Position numbers and translations under genes: made by a program. Below, piece by piece: positions 57,630-64,000 of a stretch of DNA of 64,000 nucleotides. Every line of letters begins with the position of its first letter. Positions within the stretch are counted from its first letter, which is position 1. A model generated the notes under the pieces. That model saw nothing but the letters and a program-made list of their open reading frames with translations, was not told the DNA's origin and searched no databases. This stretch comes from Chaenocephalus aceratus (lineage: Eukaryota; Chordata; Actinopteri; Perciformes; Channichthyidae): the NCBI GenBank assembly GCA_023974075.1, contig CM043793.1, positions 7,072,288 through 7,136,287 of the forward strand, read 5' to 3'.

Positions 57630-58446
57630 TGTTACGGATGCTGTTTGTCTGCTCATTACTCTGCCTGTGAGTGTTTTCAGCTGTGTGTGTGTTCATGTAA
57701 ATGAGCTGTGTGGTTGCGCCAACTTCATTGGCTGCCCATCTCCTGGTCCGCCTCTGAAGATGGGGATTGGATTGACGGCGTCCAATCGCAGCGCACAGCC
57801 GGCGCACACCTGCTGGGGAGGAGTATAAAGGCTGAGCACGGACAACAATCTGGAGGCTCTGTATTGTGTGACAGATGCCTCAACCCTCTCATTGTGACAA
57901 AGCCTTCCTCCTGTGATTCTGTAGACTGACTAGCAGTGTGTATTCTGTAGGGTTCTGTGCGAGCACACTGGTTAGCAGTGTGTCGTGGTATTCTGTGTTT
58001 AGTGTAGGGTTTGTGTGTGTGTGTTGCGTAGATCCAGGTTGCTTAGCTCCTGTAGAACCGCACTTAGGATAGTTACCTTGTGAAACAGCTTAGACCCAGG
58101 TGATTAGCACCTGTAGATCAGCATTCCTGTGTGTATATTGCGTAGATCCAGGTGATTAGCACCTGTAGACCCGCACCAGCTGTGTTTGCTCACAGTCCCG
58201 TTTTGTTATTGTTTGTTTCCACTTTAGAAGTGAGGTATTTTCTTTCTTTTGTATAGTACTGGGCTACTCTCTTTTGGAGACCCTTTTGTGAACTAGTGAC
58301 AGCTTGACCCGTTGTTGGGCCAAGCTGTTTGTGTGCAACGTTTTGCTCAGTTTGCCGTTACCAATAAAACCACCGGTAACCAATACCAATTACAAACTGG
58401 TCGTGTCGTTTCCCTTCCTTACCCCTAGCAAAGAGGGAACGTAACA
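57630..58446 (+). mobile_element. Solo LTR in LINE-A
   Basis: An 817-bp block with TGTTACG at the start and CGTAACA at the end, flanked by the 5-bp duplication ACCGG (57625-57629, 58447-58451). TATAAA lies at 57824-57829 and AATAAA at 58363-58368, giving a U3-R-U5 layout. CACCTGTAGA.C.GCA repeats (58095-58175) lie in the middle. No internal genes. TG/CA ends with 5-bp TSD indicate an LTR of the Ty3-type or related order, left by LTR-LTR recombination. Family not identified. Confidence 0.85.
57824..57829 (+). promoter_or_regulatory. TATA box of the solo LTR
   Basis: TATAAA about 195 bp into the LTR, preceded by GGGGAGGAG, in the position expected for a U3 core promoter. The AATAAA is about 535 bp downstream. 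Confidence 0.5.
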
Positions 58447-59181
58447 ACCGGCGATATCCGTAATGAGCTACCTCCGTGCATTACCACAGCATCTGGCACT
58501 ATATCGGACAGGGCTACTATGCTCAATTGCTTTAATGAGCATTTTGTGTCCTGTGATTCTCTATTTGATTCTATCACTAACTCTGCTTCTGTGAACACTA
58601 CAGTCGGTGACTCTGAAAAACGTGTGTTGGAAAACCCTTTTAGTTTTACCCCTTTTACTGTTGATGTTGTTCGTGAAGCTTTAACCAAGTTAGATCCTAA
58701 GAAACCGGCTGGTCCGGACAACGTAGAACCTTTCTTTTTAAAGATAGCTGCAGATTTTATTGCTCCACCTCTCACTACTCTTTTTAACCTCTCCCTCAGC
58801 TCAAATACAATTCCAAAATTGTGGAAGTCAGTGTATGTCCTGCCTTTGCTAAAAGGAGGGGAGGCCACCTTATTAAATAACTATAGGCCAATCTCTAAGT
58901 TGTCAGTTCTGGCTAAGGTTCTTGAACGCTTAGTGAGTGAACAGGTAAAGCTGTTTTTATGTACAAATGACATCCTGTCTAAACATCAGTCAGGCTTCAG
59001 AAAGCAACACAGCACCATCACTGCCACAATGAAAGTGGTGAATGATGTGGCGAGTATTTTAGATAATAAGCAGAGTTGTGCAGCTATATTTATTGACCTT
59101 TCAAAAGCGTTTGACACCGTCGATCATCACATTTTAAAGCAGAGGCTAGCCAGTATAGGCATGTCCAGCCATGCAGTAGGG

Positions 59182-60294
59182 CAGGGTTGCCAACTCTCAC
59201 GCATCTGGCGTGTGACGCACGCTTTCACTCTCAATCTCACGCTCTCCCGCTGCCCAAACTATTCTCACGCCAAAACAAGAATACCGAAGACTAGAAACGG
59301 TTTTGAAAACTGTTGTCACGTAGTGATCGTCTTCCCAATAGAACATCTTTGATAATGTCTTCTGGCCAATCAGAATCAAGATAACGGCGTGGTGTTGTTG
59401 CAGGAAGTCCTGACGGAGAATACTTTTGCTGTAGTACATCTCTATATAGGCCTACATCGATACAACATTACGTGTTGATAGAAATCAACACGTAATGAAA
59501 TAAGACCCCACGGTTTGATGATTGATAGGTGTGTGGGCTGTCTTTCATTTTAACATACAGAACAATGGGGGCTATCCACCCTTATCCACAATGTAAAGTA
59601 ATTCACACAGCCTCTTCTCTCTGTGAGGAGCAGCAGGTTCAGCTTTCAGAACAAAGTAATACAAAACTAAAATGGCATTCATTTTTTTAAATATGTCGTG
59701 GAGTAATAGATTTCTTTATTTTTCTTCTCAAGAGAGTACCAGAATGTGTGCAGGGGTTGGATTTTCAGCATGTCAACTCTTTCACCTGTGGGTAAGTTGC
59801 AGGATTGGCTCCAGGTCGCCCTTTTTATTTACTACAAGACAAATGTGCCTTTTTGTTTCATACAGTTCAATTTGGATTGAGACAGGGAAATAATCTAAAC
59901 CTCACGCGTGGCGTTTCACTGTCAAGGGGGCGATATAGCGTGTATGTAATTACATTGCAAATACTGACTTGAGCCCCACCACTGTATGGGTTAGCCCTAC
60001 CGTAGATTACCCAACAAAAATAATCCGGAGCCGATAAATCAATGAATTGCTTATCGCGACAGGCACACAATAAAACAGTGGAAACAAACATGTGTTTGAC
60101 TTTCATTAGTGAAGGAAACTGTGTGCCCTTTATAGTCTGTGTCCAATATTGTGTATTTGTATATATTGTATATCCTATATATATGCTAAGGTCCCGCTAC
60201 TGACACGATAGCAGTCATTTCGTGCGCATATGTGTAATTAAACCCATGATATCAAAATCTCACTCCAGCCAGGTACCCCAAGTTGGCAACCCTG
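59182..60294. mobile_element. hAT MITE in LINE-A reverse transcriptase
   Basis: Ends CAGGGTTGCCAACT and the complement, with 8-bp TSD CAGTAGGG (59174-59181 and 60295-60302). It splits LINE-A between SSHAVG and WFVNYL. No transposase inside. Confidence 0.92.
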
Positions 60295-61486
60295 CAGTAG
60301 GGTGGTTTGTAAACTACCTCTCTGAAAGGTCCCAATGTGTTCATTTTGATGGGCTGTCTTCTGAGTGGTTGAACATTGCTAATGGTGTTCCTCAAGGTTC
60401 TGTTTTAGGTCCACTTTTATTCTCCATCTACATCAACAGTTTAGGTGAAAATGTGGATGAAGCTACTTTACATTTTTATGTGGATGATACCGTGATGTAC
60501 TGTGCAGGTCCCTCCATTAAGGAGGCTGGTGTTAAATTACAGGCTGTTTTTAACGTTATTCAGACTCAGCTCTCTGAACTAAAGCTTCTTTTAAATGTGG
60601 ATAAAACCAAGGTAATGCTCTTTTCTAAAGCTAAAAAGACACCAGAGCCTGTTTTAGATATTGTAACTACGCAAGGAATAACACTTGAAGTGGTTACCTG
60701 TTACAAATACCTTGGTATCTGGCTTGATGATTGTCTCACTTTTAAACTTCATGTCAATAACCTGCTTAAAAAGCTGAGGGTTAGCCTAGGTTTTTTTCTA
60801 CAGGAACACGTCCTGTTTCTCGCTTGAGGCCAGGAAAAGGCTAGTCACTGTGACCTTTTTACCTGTGCTGGACTATGGGGATCTGATGTATATGAATGCA
60901 CCTGCCAATTGCCTGGTCAAGTTAGATGCTGCGTATCACAGTGCACTGAGATTTGTGACAAACTGTAAAGCATTAACCCATCACTGCACCCTGTATGCAA
61001 GGGCTGGTTTGCTTTCACTAACTGTACGGAGGCTCAGTCACTGGTAAATTTTTATATACAAAGCCATAGGGAAACTTCCATCTTATATCTGCTCCCTGAT
61101 CTCACGGAAAATTGTAAGTGGCTACTGCCTGAGATCGAATGCTGTGGTTTTATTAAATGTGCCAACTGCTAGGACTGTCTTAGGGAAGACAGCTTTTAGA
61201 TGCGCAGCTCCTCTGTCTTGGAATAGTCTGTAAATTAAATGGAAACTGAACAATCTGGTGCCACTAAATGTTTTTAAAGCTCGGTTGGATGCTAGTCAAT
61301 CGGAAGCTATTGGTACCTGTTTATGTGGATAATTATGTAAATGATGCTGTAAGATGTCCTTTTGTTGTTCTATTTATGTTTTTATGTTTCATGTGGAACT
61401 ACTTGAGCAGGTCTCCCTTGGAAAAGAGATCAATGATCTCAATGGGATTTATCTGAATAAATAAAGGTTTGAAATGAAATGAAATG

Positions 61487-62002
61487 AGATATGGAAAATC
61501 CACCCAAATGGCCCCAGAAGAGGTTTTTTTTTGCTAAATCTGTCTAAAAAGGTCAAATATCACTTGTTTTGCATCAATCTTGATACAGGGTACTTAGTTG
61601 TACTTTAGATTCCTAAAGCTTTTAGTCTACTAACCCATCATCCAAGGTTAGTTTTCACTATAAGTACAACATATCTTTTGGACGGACACTATAATTTACA
61701 GTTTTTTACCATGTTCAATCAATAAAAAACATCTATATTGAATCTGACTTTTCTACATCCAACTCACAGGTTTATCATTACTTTGAGAAAAAAGATTATT
61801 AATTTAACCCTTTTAGAAGGGAAGATATGGTCATTTGTTCTGGGAATGTCATTTTCGAGCCTGAAACCTGAAAAACAGGCTCAGGGTTTAACAGGTTAAT
61901 TCCTAACAGTCATCATCATGTCAACCACAACACAGAGAAATAGAGATGTGTGTGTAGTTGGGGGGGGGGGGGGTACTGTTGTGTACAGACCAGGGGGGCC
62001 TT
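61487..62002. other. Non-coding stretch
   Basis: No gene. A G-run of about 13 lies at 61961-61973. Confidence 0.5.
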
Positions 62003-63370
62003 TAGGGTTGGGTACCGAGAACTGGAACCGGTTCCAACATTTCGATTCCAACGGCATCATTTAGAAATGTGAATTTCGGTTCCGCTTTTCGATGCCTGAG
62101 GAACTGTTTCTCGCCGCTCTCCGTAGCCTACTGTGTAACTGCAGCGGGGCGGGAAATGTAGCGTTGTACCTACACTTCCTACAGCGTAACCATGTTCGCC
62201 TAGGGCGCCAGATCTGGGGAGGCGCTGCGCTGACCGCTCTGGGAGGAAAAAAATATGTTTTGACCGTTGGTGCTCATCCTAATTTTCGGCCTTGATGTAA
62301 CAACATTCATAATTAAGTAAATGTAACACCCTTTTCATCCCGATTACACTTTTCATTTGCCCTGTACGATGGGCGCTGTAAGTGATGAAAATGGGGGATG
62401 TTGGCTTATCTGGCACCCGCAGCTCACAGCCAAAGTGCGAGTGAGCGAGGGAGAAAGGGAGGATGCACCGGTATGCACTGTTGTTATTAGCATCTGGTGC
62501 TAGCTGCCCGAAGAAGAAGATGTTTCTACAATGATGTGGAGGGAGAGTCCTCTCCAGTCAGACTGAGGCTGATAACTACAGCTCAGTGAGGTAAAGGACT
62601 CTTGAGTGTTTAGATAGTTCACTTTAGTCTAAGTTATCTCAGTGGGTCTCAAACGTTTTGATCACAATTTATGTAAACACATATTTCCAAGGCACTCCTT
62701 TATAATTATTGGGATAAAACAGGTTTGAAATCATTCCAATGTATACTATAGGACAGTAAACCAGACATATCGTTTTAAACTGGAGAGATAAAAAAATATG
62801 CATAAATAAAATAGTAAAATAAGATATGAATGAACAACCAAAATAAAATACGTTACATGTATTTGTTATTGGCTATGGTAGGTTACTGGTTATGTTCACA
62901 TACAGTACTTATTTAATTATTCAAATGTAAACCGATCTTTTTCATATGGGTGTTTAGAGTTGTACTAGTCTCTAGTAATTCTGCTTAAAGTGCACCAGAT
63001 TGAAGCATTTTACTTCAAAATGTTCAAACATGTCTTCCCGGTATGCCTGAGAAGGCAGATATGCTTGTTTTTCTCAAAAAGAACTGTTCTTTAAAAGTTG
63101 GCCTGTTGCACTGTTGTAGCTTCAGTGGTTCTCAGGTTACAGTTACATAGCAGTGAATATAAACAGACTGATTAATGTGAATATTACTTTAAACTAACCT
63201 GTGTAAAAGTTTCTCGAATAAATGTAATTTTTTTTGGTGGAAGAAGCATGTATAATTTTTTTACCCTGCCCCTCAAAGAATCGGAATTGAGAACCGTTAA
63301 GAACCGGAATCGAAAAGTAGAATCGGAATTGGAATCGGAATCGTGGAAATTCAAACGATACCCAACCCTA
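62003..63370. mobile_element. hAT-type non-autonomous element
   Basis: Ends TAGGGTTGGGTACCG and (complement) TAGGGTTGGGTATCG, with GGAATCG/GGTTCC-type subterminal repeats on both sides. This looks like a hAT element, but the 8 bases on the two sides (GGGGCCTT and CTCTTGAG) do not match, so no TSD supports it. No transposase ORF. Confidence 0.65.
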
Positions 63371-63900
63371 CTCTTGAGACATCGCCCCCCAGAACTGGGG
63401 AACTGCCCAGGGCTGGCCCACCTTCATCTGTGTCATCTCTGAGTACCACGGCGCCCGACGCGGTCCGGAGCCACTAGGATGACTGACAGACGTTCTCGCC
63501 TCACTCTCCCCAGGTGAGGGAGAATAAGACGCAGCGGTGGAAAGGCGTATAGCAGCTTCCTTGGCCATGGCTCGTGTGCAAACGCGTCCACCCCCAAGGG
63601 CGGGTCGTCGCTCAGGGCCATGGAGAACCACAGGGCACAGTGGTTGTTGCGCCGGCTGGCGAACAGATCCACTTCCGCTCTCCCGAACTGGGCCCAGATC
63701 TGCTTCACCACCTCCGGGTGAAGCGTCCATTCGCCTGGCAGGGGGCCGCCCCTCAACATGAGGTAGGCCCCCCTTTACTCCAGTCCCGGGATATGGAGGG
63801 CTCTTAGAGATAACACCACCTCTGAAGCCCATAACCACAGCCTCTCCGCTGTGGCCAACAAGGTGGCGGAGCTGATCTGTGCATTATTAGCAACAGCACA
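63371..63900 (-). pseudogene. DIRS-like retrotransposon fragment
   Basis: The minus strand reads GGPLPGEWTLHPEVVKQIW, then GRAEVDLFASRRNNHCALWF, PPLGVDAFAHEPW and LLYAFPPLRLI. This is the RNase H region of fish DIRS-order elements, which lies downstream of reverse transcriptase and upstream of a tyrosine recombinase. One frame covers 63433-63759. The remainder of the element would lie right of the window (RT) and left (recombinase), where the hAT-type element begins. Confidence 0.6.
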
Positions 63901-64000
63901 GACATAGGCCTTTTATAAAGAGAAAATCTGTTGCACACGGGGTGGTGCCACAGGTCTACATTTACATGAAACGTCCCGATGGATCATGTTCATGTCAACA
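63901..64000. other. Window end, nothing recognised
   Basis: Short stretch, possibly still DIRS-related sequence; too little to say. Confidence 0.3.

Larger units (their letters stand above)
52228..61330 (+). pseudogene. LINE-A ORF: 2A-like peptide, endonuclease, reverse transcriptase
   Basis: From ATG 52228 the N-terminus is hydrophobic and contains a 2A-like motif, LLLLLLSGNLQPNPGP, at residues 16-31. The APE-type endonuclease follows: GFIHLNVHSLLGKLDF, VLSE (52477) joined across LINE-B to TWLNKS (56648), VSCYRPPSA, LLGDFNWDW, LIDLILTN and SDHCVV. Reverse transcriptase runs from LPLLKGGEATLLNNYRPIS and FIDLSKAFDTVDHHIL (59083) to the hAT MITE and resumes at WFVNYLSERSQ, GVPQGSVLGPLLFS, HFYVDDTVMYC (a YVDD active site) and YKYLGIWLDD. 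A frameshift near 60800, a TAA at about 61045 and a second stop near 61231 break the 3' part. The ORF is dead, with three insertions plus point damage. Confidence 0.85.
51495..61486 (+). mobile_element. LINE-A: L2/CR1-like LINE with three insertions
   Basis: A non-LTR retrotransposon on the plus strand with a long 5' UTR, an ORF from 52228 to about 61330, a short 3' UTR with AATAAATAAA (61456) and a (GAAAT)n tail to 61486. Three insertions interrupt it: LINE-B (52478-56642), a solo LTR (57630-58446) and a hAT MITE (59182-60294). Each has a TSD, and removing them joins the LINE-A frame precisely. About 4 kb is LINE-A itself. Confidence 0.85.

Overview
The window looks like a piece of a teleost fish nuclear chromosome. 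It is AT-rich with short introns. The only host gene I can identify is the 3' end of a sorting nexin 2 gene. Most of the rest is fish-type mobile DNA: Rex3/RTE, L2/CR1-like and DIRS retroelements, hAT, PIF/Harbinger and TTAA-target (Kolobok-like) DNA transposons, solo LTRs, and many dispersed repeats and microsatellites. There is no bacterial or organellar sequence, no CRISPR array and no tRNA or rRNA gene that I can support.

Layout. 1-3.3 kb: last three coding exons and 3' UTR of snx2 (+). 6.03-8.98 kb: a foldback transposon with about 0.5 kb inverted ends and a 7-bp target duplication. 10.1-10.5 kb: a degenerate ~62-bp minisatellite. 12.6 kb: a hAT transposase relic. 13.7-20.9 kb: non-coding sequence with pyrimidine tracts, a 19-bp minisatellite and dispersed repeats. 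20.9-32.3 kb: the most unusual block. A zinc-finger/tyrosine-recombinase gene has blocks of tandem repeats on both sides. Its ORF is split at a TTAA by a Kolobok-like element carrying a THAP exon and a convergent acidic exon resembling P2X7-ballast-like proteins. That element is itself split by a PIF/Harbinger element (HARBI1 transposase plus MADF-BESS partner). The block lies between two solo LTRs of one family in opposite orientation. 32-42 kb: non-coding DNA, a 5'-truncated L2 LINE and dispersed repeats. 42.3-43.9 kb: a probable hAT-type element containing a TTAA MITE. 45.38-50.66 kb: a hAT element with an 8-bp TSD and decayed transposase, carrying a nested hAT MITE and a nested Rex3 copy. 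51.5-61.5 kb: a L2/CR1-like LINE (called LINE-A here) broken by three insertions: an almost full-length antisense LINE (LINE-B), a solo LTR and a hAT MITE. 62.0-64.0 kb: another hAT-type element and part of a DIRS-like retrotransposon.

How the parts relate. Most insertions can be defined by their own target-site duplications, and removing them rejoins the reading frame of the host element: Kolobok in the recombinase ORF, and LINE-B, LTR and hAT in LINE-A. The window is therefore a readable stack of insertions with a relative order. The piece most worth follow-up is the tyrosine-recombinase gene with its flanking repeat arrays, and the two-gene TTAA element inside it. Calls rest on reading the sequence; no alignment or database search was run.
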